Made by a program: the position numbers and the translations under genes. Positions 54,204 to 62,549 of a stretch of 64,000 nucleotides of DNA are shown here, piece by piece. This stretch comes from Falsiroseomonas sp041690465 (GTDB lineage Bacteria > Pseudomonadota > Alphaproteobacteria > Acetobacterales > Acetobacteraceae). How positions within the stretch are numbered: position 1 is the stretch's first letter; every line of letters begins with the position of its first letter. The notes below the pieces were generated by a model. The model had not been told where the DNA came from and ran no database searches. It saw nothing but the letters and a program-made list of their open reading frames with translations. The stretch lies in the NCBI RefSeq assembly GCF_041690465.1, contig NZ_JAWLHG010000013.1, positions 62,001-126,000 of the forward strand, given 5' to 3'.

Positions 54204-55757
54204 ATGGCCAACGCCGTCACCTGGTTCCTCGACCGCCACATCGCCGAAGGCCGCGGCGCCGCCCCCGCCTTTGCCGATCCGCATCGCGACCTGAGCTACG
54301 CGCAGCTGGCCGAGGCCAGCGCGCGCATGGCCGGTGGGCTCGGCGCCGCCGGCATCGGGCGGGAGCGGCGGCTGGCGATGCTGATGCTCGACACGGTGGA
54401 TTTCCCCGCGGTGTTCTGGGGCGCGATCCGCGCCGGCATCATCCCGGTGCCGATCAACACGCTGCTGCCTGCCGAGCAGGTCGCCTACATCCTGGAGGAC
54501 AGCCGCGCCGAGGCGATGGTGATCTCGGCGCCGCTCTTTCCGGCGCTGCGCCATGTCATCGCGCGGCTGCCGATGCTCAGGCTGGTGCTGGTGGCGGGCG
54601 TGGACGGCCAGCCGCTCGGCGAGCTGCCTGATGGCGGACGCGATCTGCCTGCCTTCCTTGCTGCCGCAGTGCCGATGCGGGGCGCGGTCCCGGCCAGCGA
54701 CGACGAGGTGGCGTTCTGGCTCTACTCCTCCGGCTCCACCGGCGCGCCCAAGGGCGTGAAGCATGTGCATGCCAGCCTGCGCGCCACGGCGGAGACCTAT
54801 GCCGACCAGGTGCTCGGCATCGCGCGCGACGATGTGTGCTATTCCGCGGCGAAGCTGTTCTTCGCCTATGGGCTCGGCAATGCGATGACCTTCCCGATGC
54901 ATGTCGGCGCCGCCGCCGCCCTGCTGCCGGACCGCCCGACGCCCGACAGCGTGCTCGCCGTGATGGCGCGGCACCGCCCCACCCTGTTCTTCGCCGTGCC
55001 GACGCTCTACGCGGCGATGCTGTCCAACCCTGCACTGGCGCGTGGCGCCGGCTCCGACCGGCTGCGGCATTGCGTGTCTGCGGGCGAGGCGCTGCCCGAG
55101 CATGTCGGCCTGCGCTGGCGCGAGACGGTCGGCACGGACATCCTGGACGGTATCGGCAGCACCGAGATGCTGCACATCTTCGTCTCCAACCGCCCTGACC
55201 AGATCCGCTACGGCAGCTCGGGTGTGGCGGTGCCGGGCTATGCGCTGCGCATCGTGGACGAGCACGACCGCGACCTGGCCGATGGCGAGACCGGCGAGTT
55301 GCTGGTCAACGGGCCGAGCGCAGCGGAAGGCTACTGGAACCAGCGCGCGAAAAGCCGCCGCACCTTCGCCGGCGAGTGGACGCGCACCGGCGACAAATAC
55401 CTGCGCGATGCGGAGGGCTTCTACCGCTACCAGGGCCGTGCCGACGACATGTTCAAGGTCAGCGGCATCTGGGTCAGCCCCTTCGAGGTGGAAGCCGCGC
55501 TCGCCTCCCACCCCGCCGTGCAGGAAGCCGCGGTGGTGGGTCGCGAGGATGCGGATGGGCTGGTGAAGCCGATGGCCTTCGTGGTGTTCAAGCCCGGCAT
55601 GTCGGCGCCGACCGAGACCTTGCAGGCGCATGTGAAGGACACCGCGGGCCCGTGGAAATATCCGCGCTGGATCGAGGCGGTGGAGGATCTGCCCAAGACC
55701 GCGACCGGCAAGATCCAGCGCTTCAAGCTGCGTGCGCAGCTGGAGGCGCAGGGATGA
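54204..55757 (+). CDS. bclA: Benzoate-CoA ligase
   Basis: This 517-residue adenylate-forming enzyme activates benzoate to benzoyl-CoA, the entry to the box pathway. It has the P-loop YSSGSTGAPKGVKHVH, the AMP-binding SAGEALPEHVG and DGIGSTEMLHIF, FKVSGIWVSPFEVE and the catalytic Lys in KTATGKIQRFKLR. Phrases such as KLFFAYGLGNAMTFPM and FVSNRPDQIRYGSSG match benzoate-CoA ligases closely. It overlaps the hydrolase gene as ATGA. Confidence 0.93.
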   Translation: MANAVTWFLDRHIAEGRGAAPAFADPHRDLSYAQLAEASARMAGGLGAAGIGRERRLAMLMLDTVDFPAVFWGAIRAGIIPVPINTLLPAEQVAYILEDSRAEAMVISAPLFPALRHVIARLPMLRLVLVAGVDGQPLGELPDGGRDLPAFLAAAVPMRGAVPASDDEVAFWLYSSGSTGAPKGVKHVHASLRATAETYADQVLGIARDDVCYSAAKLFFAYGLGNAMTFPMHVGAAAALLPDRPTPDSVLAVMARHRPTLFFAVPTLYAAMLSNPALARGAGSDRLRHCVSAGEALPEHVGLRWRETVGTDILDGIGSTEMLHIFVSNRPDQIRYGSSGVAVPGYALRIVDEHDRDLADGETGELLVNGPSAAEGYWNQRAKSRRTFAGEWTRTGDKYLRDAEGFYRYQGRADDMFKVSGIWVSPFEVEAALASHPAVQEAAVVGREDADGLVKPMAFVVFKPGMSAPTETLQAHVKDTAGPWKYPRWIEAVEDLPKTATGKIQRFKLRAQLEAQG

Positions 55758-56572
55758 CGCCGCGGGACGCCTCCTTCGCGCTGGACGGGCGCCGGATCGA
55801 GGCGGCCTGGTGGGGCTCGGGGCCGGAGGAGGCGCCCTCTCTCGTGCTGCTGCATGAAGGCCTGGGCAGCGTCGCGCTCTGGCGCGACTTTCCCGCGAAG
55901 CTGGCAGAGGCGACGGGCTTCGGTGTGTTTGCCTATTCGCGCTTCGGCTATGGCCAGTCCGACAGCGTGAAGCTGCCGCGGCCGCTGACCTATATGCAGG
56001 ACGAAGCGCAGCACCTGCTCGGCCGCGTGTTGGACGCGGCGGGGATCCGGCACTGCGTGCTGGTCGGGCATTCCGATGGCGCCTCCATCGCGCTGATCTA
56101 CGCCGGCTCCTTCCAGGACCCGCGCATGCGCGGCATCGCGCTGCTCGCGCCGCATGTGATGGTGGAACCCTTTTGCATCAGCGAGATCGAACGCGCGCGC
56201 GACCGCTGGAACACCACCGACCTGCGTGCCCGCATGGCGAAATACCACCGCGCTCCGGATGCCGCGTTCCTCGGCTGGAACGGCGCCTGGCTGGACCCGG
56301 GCTTCGCCTCGGCGCTGGAACTGCAGCCGGAGATCGCGCATGTGCGCGTGCCGATCCTGGTGGTCCAGGGCGAGGCCGACCCCTATGGCACGCTCGAGCA
56401 CCTGCGCATCATCGAACGTGAAAGCTACTGCCCGGTGGACAGCCTGGTGCTGCCAGGCATCGGCCATTCCCCGCATCTGGAAGCGCCCGGCCCGACGCTG
56501 GACGCGATGGCGGATTTCGCCGGGCGCATCTTCCGGGACCACGAACCCGTTATGCCGAAACAGGAAAAATAA
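55754..56572 (+). CDS. Alpha/beta hydrolase of the benzoate operon
   Basis: This 272-residue alpha/beta hydrolase has VLLHEGLGSVALWRDFP for the oxyanion loop, nucleophile Ser in GHSDGASIAL, Asp in GEADPYGTLE and His in GIGHSPHLEAP. Similar hydrolases accompany box genes in other bacteria, perhaps acting on lactones or CoA thioesters to relieve trapped intermediates; this is inference. It starts overlapping bclA; its stop lies within the boxC operator. Confidence 0.87.
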   Translation: MTPRDASFALDGRRIEAAWWGSGPEEAPSLVLLHEGLGSVALWRDFPAKLAEATGFGVFAYSRFGYGQSDSVKLPRPLTYMQDEAQHLLGRVLDAAGIRHCVLVGHSDGASIALIYAGSFQDPRMRGIALLAPHVMVEPFCISEIERARDRWNTTDLRARMAKYHRAPDAAFLGWNGAWLDPGFASALELQPEIAHVRVPILVVQGEADPYGTLEHLRIIERESYCPVDSLVLPGIGHSPHLEAPGPTLDAMADFAGRIFRDHEPVMPKQEK

Positions 56573-56616
56573 TGCATAAGACCTTGCCATAAGGTCACGA
56601 TCTGCATTATTGTGCA
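56568..56616. promoter_or_regulatory. BoxR-type operator/promoter upstream of boxC
   Basis: TGCA occurs at 56573-56576, 56603-56606 and 56613-56616; the last two form TGCA-N6-TGCA. Aataatgca (56568-56576) and tgcattatt (56603-56611) are a perfect 9-bp inverted repeat, and acctt (56581-56585) with aaggt (56591-56595) is nested inside. Ttgcca (56584-56589) and tattgt (56608-56613) are possible -35 and -10 boxes 18 bases apart. The AT content is much higher than the surroundings. The boxC ATG is 22 bases downstream. Confidence 0.7.
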
Positions 56617-56637
56617 TCCGGAGGGCGAGGGAAACGC

Positions 56638-58284
56638 ATGCGCATCGACTTCCAGACGGACCCGTCCCGCTGGCGCCACTGGCGGCTGGAGCTGGACGGG
56701 CCCGTTGCGAACCTTGTCATGGACGTGGATGCTGCCGGCAGCCTGTTCGAAGGGGTGGAGCTGAAGCTCAACTCCTACGATCTCGGGGTGGACATCGAAC
56801 TGCATGACGCCATCCAGCGCCTGCGCTTCGAGCATCCGGAAGTCGGTGCGGTGGTGATCCGCTCCGGCAAGGAGAACGTGTTCTGCGCCGGTGCGAACAT
56901 CCGCATGCTCGGCAAGGCGACGCACGGCCACAAGGTGAATTTCTGCAAGTTCACCAACGAAACGCGCTGCGCGATCGAGGACGCGACCTGGAACAGCGGA
57001 CAGTTCTACATCGCCGCGGTGAACGGCGCCTGTGCCGGCGGCGGCTATGAGCTGGCGATTGCGGCCGATCATGTGATGCTCATCGACGACAGGCGTTCCT
57101 CGGTCGCGCTGCCGGAGACACCTTTGCTGGCCGTGCTGCCGGGCACCGGCGGCCTCACGCGTGTCACCGACAAGCGCAAGGTGCGGCGCGACCTGGCGGA
57201 TGTATTCTGCTCGGTCGAGGAAGGCGTGCGCGGAAAGCGCGCCGTGGATTGGCGCCTAGTGGACGAGGTGGTGCCGCCCTCCGCCTGGGCGGAGCGTGTG
57301 AATGCGCGTGCGGCGGAGTTCGCGGCGAAGACCGACCGGCCGAAGGATGCGAAAGGGGTGGCGCTGACGCCGCTCGATCGCCGCTTCGAAGGCGATGCGG
57401 TGATCTACTCCCGCGTGCGGGTGGAGTGCGACCGCGCCGCGCGGCGCGCCACCGTCACGGTGATGGGACCGGAGGGCGAGCCGCCGGCGACCCTCGACGC
57501 GGCGAAGGATGCCGGCTTCTGGCCGCTGCGGATGGCACGGGAACTGGACGACGCGCTACTGCATCTTCGCGGCAACGAGCCCGATCTCGGCCTGCTGGTG
57601 TTCCGCACCGAGGGCGACGCGGCGCAGGTGCTGGCGCACGACGCTTTCCTCGAAGCACACAAGGATGACTGGTTCATCCGCGAGGTGCAGCATTTCCTCA
57701 AGCGCGTGCTGAAGCGCGTGGACCTCACCTCGCGCAGCCTGGTTGCGTTGATCGAGCCTGGTAGCTGCTTCGCCGGCACGCTGTCGGAGCTCGCCTTCGC
57801 CGCCGACCGCTCCGTGATGCTGTCGGGCACGCGCGCGGGCGACAACCGCCCGCCGGCGGCGCTGACGCTCTCCACGATGAACTTCGGCGCCTACCCCATG
57901 GGCAACGGCCTGACGCGCCTGCAGGCACGTTTCTGGGGCGAGCCGGAAAGCGTGCAGCACGCGCAGGCCGCGACTGGCGAAGCGCTGGACGCCGAGCGTG
58001 CCGAGGAGCTGGGCCTCGTTACCCTCACCTATGACGAGGTGGATTGGGACGACGAGGTGCGCATGATGTTCGAGGAACGCGCCAGCTTCTCGCCCGACGC
58101 GCTGACGGGGATGGAAGCCAATCTCCGCTTCGTCGGGCCGGAGACGATGGAGACCCGCATCTTCGGCCGCCTCACCGCCTGGCAGAACTGGATTTTCCAG
58201 CGGCCCAACGCGGTGGGCGAGCATGGCGCCTTGAAGCTCTACGGCAGCGGCGTGCAGCCGACATACGACAAGCAACGAGTCTAG
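56638..58284 (+). CDS. boxC: 2,3-epoxybenzoyl-CoA dihydrolase
   Basis: This 548-residue double crotonase-fold enzyme opens the ring of 2,3-epoxybenzoyl-CoA, releasing formate and giving 3,4-dehydroadipyl-CoA semialdehyde. The N-terminal half carries the oxyanion regions VVIRSGKENVFCAGANIRM and VNGACAGGGYELAIAADH; the second half LIEPGSCFAGTLSELAFAAD. Length matches BoxC. It has a gagggcgaggg ribosome site and its own promoter/operator. BoxB follows 12 bases later. Confidence 0.95.
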   Translation: MRIDFQTDPSRWRHWRLELDGPVANLVMDVDAAGSLFEGVELKLNSYDLGVDIELHDAIQRLRFEHPEVGAVVIRSGKENVFCAGANIRMLGKATHGHKVNFCKFTNETRCAIEDATWNSGQFYIAAVNGACAGGGYELAIAADHVMLIDDRRSSVALPETPLLAVLPGTGGLTRVTDKRKVRRDLADVFCSVEEGVRGKRAVDWRLVDEVVPPSAWAERVNARAAEFAAKTDRPKDAKGVALTPLDRRFEGDAVIYSRVRVECDRAARRATVTVMGPEGEPPATLDAAKDAGFWPLRMARELDDALLHLRGNEPDLGLLVFRTEGDAAQVLAHDAFLEAHKDDWFIREVQHFLKRVLKRVDLTSRSLVALIEPGSCFAGTLSELAFAADRSVMLSGTRAGDNRPPAALTLSTMNFGAYPMGNGLTRLQARFWGEPESVQHAQAATGEALDAERAEELGLVTLTYDEVDWDDEVRMMFEERASFSPDALTGMEANLRFVGPETMETRIFGRLTAWQNWIFQRPNAVGEHGALKLYGSGVQPTYDKQRV

Positions 58285-58296
58285 GGAGAAGCACCG

Positions 58297-59745
58297 ATGC
58301 CCGATGGCATGAACGTCAACTATGACGGCCTGATCCCGAACAACGTGGACCTCAACGCCGATGCGCGCGTGCGCAAGGCGCTGGAGACCTGGCACCCCGG
58401 CTACATCGACTGGTGGAAGGACATGGGGCCGGAAGGCTTTCAGGAGTCCCTGGTCTATCTGCGCACGGCGATCAGCGTGGACCCGAAGGGCTGGGCCAAG
58501 TTCGACTATGTGAAGATGCCTGAATACAAATGGGGCATCCTGCTCGCGCCCGCCGTGCCGGACCGGAAGATCGGCTTCGGCCAGCACAAGGGCGAGCCCG
58601 TCTGGCAGGACGTGCCCGGCGAATACCGCGCCATGCTGCGCCGTCTTCTCGTTATCCAAGGTGATACGGAACCCGCGTCGGTCGAGCAGCAGCGTCACCT
58701 CGGCAAGACCGCGCCCTCGCTCTACGACATGCGCAACCTGTTCCAGGTGAACGTGGAGGAAGGCCGCCACCTCTGGGCCATGGTCTACCTGCTGCAGAAA
58801 TACTTCGGGAAGGACGGGCGCGAGGAGGCGGAGGAGTTGCTGCGCCGCCGCTCCGGCCACCAGGACACGCCGCGCATGCTCGGCGCCTTCAACGAGGCGA
58901 CGCCGGACTGGCTCTCCTTCTTCATGTTCACCTTCTTCACCGACCGTGACGGCAAGATGCAGCTGGAGGCGCTGGCGCAGTCCGGCTTCGACCCGCTGAG
59001 CCGCACCTGCCGCTTCATGCTGACCGAGGAAGCCCACCACATGTTCGTCGGCGAGACGGGCGTGCAGCGGGTGATCGAGCGCACCTGCCAGGCGATGAAG
59101 GAGAACGGCATCGAGGATCCGCACGACGTCGAGCGGATCCGCGCCCTCGGCGTCATCGACCTGCCGACGGTCCAGAAGAAGGCCAATCTGCATTTCTCGC
59201 TGACGCTCGACCTGTTCGGCAGCGAGGTGAGCACCAATGCGGCAAACGCCTACAATGCCGGCCTCAAGGGACGCTACCGCGAGGACAAGCTGGAGGACGA
59301 CCACCGTCTGCTCGACAGCACCTATCCCGTCCTGCGCTGTGTGGACGGGAGCATCGTGAAGGAGGAGGTGCCGGCGCTCTCGGCACTGAACATGCGGCTG
59401 CGCGACGACTATGTGGTGGATTGCAACGCCGGGGTCGGGCGCTGGAACAAGGCGATCGAGAAAGCAGGCATCAACTTCCGCCTGACGCTGCCGAACGTCG
59501 CCTTCAACCGGAAGATCGGCGAGTTCAACAAGGTGCATGCCGATCCGGACGGCCGTGTCCTGGATGCCGGAAGCTGGGCTGCGAAGCGCGATGCCTGGCT
59601 GCCCTCGCATGAGGACGACCTGTTCATCACCTCGCTGATGCAGCCGGTGGATGCGGCCGGCGCCTATGCCGGCTGGATCGCGGCACCCAAGGTTGGCATC
59701 GACAACAAGCCGGGCCACTTCGAATACGTGAAGCTGCACGAGTAG
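58297..59745 (+). CDS. boxB: Benzoyl-CoA 2,3-epoxidase, oxygenase subunit
   Basis: This 482-residue class I di-iron monooxygenase subunit adds one oxygen atom to the benzoyl-CoA ring. The iron-binding Glu and His lie in LTEEAHHMFVGETGV and the preceding helices (VNVEEGRHLWAMVYLL, FNEATPDWLSFFMFTFF). The MNVNYDGLIPNNVDL N-terminus and MPEYKWGILLAP are characteristic of BoxB. An agggagaa ribosome site precedes the ATG. A hairpin separates it from boxA. Confidence 0.96.
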   Translation: MPDGMNVNYDGLIPNNVDLNADARVRKALETWHPGYIDWWKDMGPEGFQESLVYLRTAISVDPKGWAKFDYVKMPEYKWGILLAPAVPDRKIGFGQHKGEPVWQDVPGEYRAMLRRLLVIQGDTEPASVEQQRHLGKTAPSLYDMRNLFQVNVEEGRHLWAMVYLLQKYFGKDGREEAEELLRRRSGHQDTPRMLGAFNEATPDWLSFFMFTFFTDRDGKMQLEALAQSGFDPLSRTCRFMLTEEAHHMFVGETGVQRVIERTCQAMKENGIEDPHDVERIRALGVIDLPTVQKKANLHFSLTLDLFGSEVSTNAANAYNAGLKGRYREDKLEDDHRLLDSTYPVLRCVDGSIVKEEVPALSALNMRLRDDYVVDCNAGVGRWNKAIEKAGINFRLTLPNVAFNRKIGEFNKVHADPDGRVLDAGSWAAKRDAWLPSHEDDLFITSLMQPVDAAGAYAGWIAAPKVGIDNKPGHFEYVKLHE

Positions 59746-59770
59746 CGCCGGCGGATTGCCCCTACCCCGA

Positions 59771-59796
59771 CCCTCCCCTGCGACACCGGGGGAGGG
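59771..59796. repeat. CCCTCCCC/GGGGAGGG hairpin between boxB and boxA
   Basis: Ccctcccc (59771-59778) pairs with ggggaggg (59789-59796) across a ten-base loop, within a longer C-rich lead-in (cccctaccccga). This form resembles dispersed palindromic intergenic elements seen in many high-GC alphaproteobacteria, but only one copy was noticed here. It lies 26 bases after boxB and could stabilise the upstream boxCB message. Confidence 0.5.
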
Positions 59797-59837
59797 AGCC
59801 TTAGCGCCGGGAGACGCACATGGACGGGATGCAGCAG

Positions 59838-59844
59838 AAGGAGG
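59838..59844 (+). promoter_or_regulatory. Ribosome site that sets the boxA start
   Basis: Aaggagg at 59838-59844 is five bases before ATG 59850, whereas the upstream in-frame ATG at 59820 has no comparable site. It supports initiation at 59850 (MTAPRAEG). Confidence 0.7.
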
Positions 59845-59849
59845 GCGGC

Positions 59850-61088
59850 ATGACAGCCCCGCGTGCCGAAGGCACGACCAAGCAGCACCTGATCGACCCC
59901 GAGATCTGCATCCGCTGCAACACCTGCGAGGCGACCTGCCCGATCGGGGCGATCACGCACGACGAGAACAACTACGTCGTGGATCCCGGCACGTGCAACG
60001 CCTGCGGCGACTGCATCTCGCCCTGTCCGACCGGCGCGATCGACAACTGGTTTGTCGTGCCCGCCGCCTTCAGCCTGGAAGAGCAGTTCTCCTGGCAGGA
60101 ACTGCCGCCGCGCCCGCCGCAGCCTGCGGCCGGCGACGCATCGGATGCGCTGGATGCCGAAGCCGCGGCGCTGCTGGAGGAGGCGCATCGCGGCGCGGGC
60201 GGCAAGGCGCGCGCGCCGAGCACTGCGGCGAAGCCGAAGGTCAATCTGTTCAATCGTGCGTCCCCCGCGACCGCGAAGGTCACCGGCAATATCCGCGTGA
60301 CGAAATCCGGCACCAGTTCCGACGTGCATCACATCATCCTTGACTTCGGTGCGGTGCCCTTCCCGGTGCTGGAGGGGCAGAGTATCGGCGTGGTGCCACC
60401 CGGCGCCGACGCGAATGGCCGCCCGCACGCGATGCGCCTCTACTCCGTCGCCAGCGCGCGCGACGGCGAGAAGCCCGGTGCCAATAACCTGGCGCTGACC
60501 GTCAAGCGCGTGGCGGAGCCGCGCTCGGATGGCAGCGTGTTCCACGGCGTCGCGTCGAACTGGCTCTGCGACCTGAAGGTCGGCGACACGCTCGGCGTGA
60601 TTGGTCCCTTCGGCACCACTTTCCTGCTGCCGGAAGAGCCGGAAGCGGACGTGATCATGATCTGCACCGGAACCGGCTCCGCGCCCTTCCGCGCCTTTAC
60701 GGAACGGCGGCGACGTCTTGCCCAAGGGGGAACAGCGTCCGCCGGCGGCAAGCTTCACCTCTATTTCGGCGCGCGCACACCGGAGGAGCTGCCCTATTTC
60801 GGCCCGCTCCAGAAGGTTCCGCCTGCCGTGCTGGCGCAGGAGCTGGTGTTCAGCCGCCTGCCGGACCGTCCGAAGGAATACGTGCAGGACCGGATGCGTG
60901 CGCGCCCTGCGGAACTCGCCGCCCTGCTGGCCAAGCCGCGCACCCACATCTATGTCTGCGGCCTGCGTGGGCTGGAAGCGGGCGTGGATGCTGCGCTGGA
61001 GGAGATCGGCGCGGCGCATGGCTTCGACTGGCCGTCGCTCCGCGCCGAGATGCGGGAGCAGGGCAGGTTCCATGTCGAGACCTACTGA
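59850..61088 (+). CDS. boxA: Benzoyl-CoA 2,3-epoxidase, reductase subunit
   Basis: This 412-residue electron-transfer subunit passes NADPH electrons to BoxB. The N-terminus holds two 4Fe-4S clusters (Cys20, 23, 26 and 30 in CIRCNTCEATC; Cys49, 52, 55 and 59 in CNACGDCISPC). A linker follows, then a ferredoxin-NADP-reductase domain with MRLYSVAS for FAD and CTGTGSAPFRAF for NADP. ATG 59850 is preferred; ATG 59820 would add ten residues. The end overlaps the thioesterase gene. Confidence 0.95.
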   Translation: MTAPRAEGTTKQHLIDPEICIRCNTCEATCPIGAITHDENNYVVDPGTCNACGDCISPCPTGAIDNWFVVPAAFSLEEQFSWQELPPRPPQPAAGDASDALDAEAAALLEEAHRGAGGKARAPSTAAKPKVNLFNRASPATAKVTGNIRVTKSGTSSDVHHIILDFGAVPFPVLEGQSIGVVPPGADANGRPHAMRLYSVASARDGEKPGANNLALTVKRVAEPRSDGSVFHGVASNWLCDLKVGDTLGVIGPFGTTFLLPEEPEADVIMICTGTGSAPFRAFTERRRRLAQGGTASAGGKLHLYFGARTPEELPYFGPLQKVPPAVLAQELVFSRLPDRPKEYVQDRMRARPAELAALLAKPRTHIYVCGLRGLEAGVDAALEEIGAAHGFDWPSLRAEMREQGRFHVETY

Positions 61089-61524
61089 AGGCAAGGCCTA
61101 CCCCTTCATCCACACCCGCCGCATCCGCTGGGGCGAGAGCGATCCCGCGCGCATCGTCTACACCGCGCGCTACCTGGACTTCGCGATGGACGCCATCGAG
61201 GCATTCTTCACCGACCGTCTCGGCGCCAGCTTCTACGAATTCAACCTCGACCACGGCGTCGGCACGCCCTTCGTGCATGTCGAGCTCGACTTCCGCAGCC
61301 CGCTGACCCCGCGCGACACGCTGGAGACGGAGGTCCGCCTGTCCCGCCTCGGCGGTTCCTCGCTGAGCTTCGCGGTCGCCGGGCGCGTCGGCGAACGGCT
61401 CTGCTACGAAGGCCGGCTGGTCTGCGCCTTCGTGGACGTCACCGGACCGCAGATGAAGCCGATCCAGGTGCCGCCGCAGTTCCGTGCGCTGCTGGAGGCG
61501 GACGCCGCCTTCGCCCTGGCCTGA
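61072..61524 (+). CDS. Hot-dog acyl-CoA thioesterase
   Basis: This 150-residue 4-hydroxybenzoyl-CoA-thioesterase-like protein has the active-site motif RIRWGESDPARIVYTARYLDF with the catalytic Asp. HGVGTPFVHVELDFRSPL and LSRLGGSSLSFAV follow. It overlaps the boxA end by 17 bases. It probably hydrolyses stalled aromatic CoA esters, freeing CoA when benzoyl-CoA builds up. It is convergent with boxR, one base apart. Confidence 0.9.
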   Translation: MSRPTEGKAYPFIHTRRIRWGESDPARIVYTARYLDFAMDAIEAFFTDRLGASFYEFNLDHGVGTPFVHVELDFRSPLTPRDTLETEVRLSRLGGSSLSFAVAGRVGERLCYEGRLVCAFVDVTGPQMKPIQVPPQFRALLEADAAFALA

Positions 61525-61525
61525 C

Positions 61526-62434
61526 TCACGCGGGCGCCAGCGCCGGCAGCGCCAGCAGCGCCGCCAATGTCTGCTCCACCGTGCGGCCCGAGGTGTCCAC
61601 CGTGAAATCCGCCCGCGCGTAGAGCGATTCGCGGCTTTCGAGGATCGCGCGCAGATCCTCCATGGCGCGCCGGTTGTCGCGCATCGGGCGGGTGTCGCCC
61701 TGCTCGATCACGCGCTGCATGTGCTCCTCCGGCCTCGCGCGCAGCCAGATCGTCACGCAGGTGTCGAGCAGCAGGCCGAAGGTCGCCGGCTCCGCGACGA
61801 TGCCGCCGCCGGCGGCGATCACTGCGGGCGTTTCCTCCCGCACCAGCCGTTCCAGCGCGGCGCGTTCCAGGCGGCGGAAGCCGTCCTGGCCGTGGATCGC
61901 GAAGATGTCCGACAGCTCCATCCGGCCTTCGCGCTCCACCTCGCGATCCAGTTCCACGAAGCGGATGCCGAGGCGCTCCGCCAGCAGCCTTCCGAGCGTG
62001 GATTTGCCCGCGCCGCGAAGCCCGACCAGCGCCAGGCGGCGCGCGCGGGTGCGGGCTTCGCGACGGCCGAAATGGCGTTGCAGCAATTCCCGCGCTTCGG
62101 CGAGGCGTGCATCCGGCAGCTGTGCGACGAGTTGGTCCAACAGCAGGCGTTCGGCCGTGCGTTCCGGCCGCCCTGCAGTCAGCTCCTCGGCGCCGACGCC
62201 GAGCGCGCGGGCAATGCGTCGCAGCAGCAGGATCGAGACATTGCCTGTGCCGGCCTCCAGCTGCGCGATGTAGCGCTCCGACACGCGCGAGAGGCGGGAG
62301 AGCTCGCGCCTGGTCACGCCGCGGCGCGCGCGAAGGGTGCGCAGCCTGGCGCCGACGGCATGCAGGAAGGCGTCGTCGTCGGGGTCCCCGTTGCCGCGTT
62401 CGGGGGCGTGCGGGAAATGGGCGCCGCTGCTCAT
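61526..62434 (-). CDS. boxR: Benzoyl-CoA-responsive XRE/shikimate-kinase fusion regulator
   Basis: This 302-residue repressor has an XRE helix-turn-helix at about residues 24-85 (RLRTLRARRGVTRRELSRLS, QLEAGTGNVSI). A linker follows, then a shikimate-kinase-like domain with P-loop GLRGAGKST (138-146) and GQDGFRRLERAAL. In BoxR and BzdR this domain senses benzoyl-CoA rather than shikimate. It ends one base from the thioesterase gene and is transcribed away from the Rieske gene. Its likely targets are the two TGCA-N6-TGCA sites. Confidence 0.93.
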   Translation of the reverse strand: MSSGAHFPHAPERGNGDPDDDAFLHAVGARLRTLRARRGVTRRELSRLSRVSERYIAQLEAGTGNVSILLLRRIARALGVGAEELTAGRPERTAERLLLDQLVAQLPDARLAEARELLQRHFGRREARTRARRLALVGLRGAGKSTLGRLLAERLGIRFVELDREVEREGRMELSDIFAIHGQDGFRRLERAALERLVREETPAVIAAGGGIVAEPATFGLLLDTCVTIWLRARPEEHMQRVIEQGDTRPMRDNRRAMEDLRAILESRESLYARADFTVDTSGRTVEQTLAALLALPALAPA

Positions 62435-62549
62435 CGGCGCCCAGCCTACACCGGTTCGCGCCGCAACGGCAGACCGCGCGTGGCGGATGGACGGCGCGGC
62501 GCCGGGCACCTTATCCTCGCCGCGTCCCGGCGGAGGAGTGTCCCCTGCA

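Noticed and set aside
62546..62549. TGCA before the Rieske gene as a BoxR half-site
   Set aside because: It is a single TGCA without a partner at six bases; the same holds for 47808-47811. Neither supports an operator.
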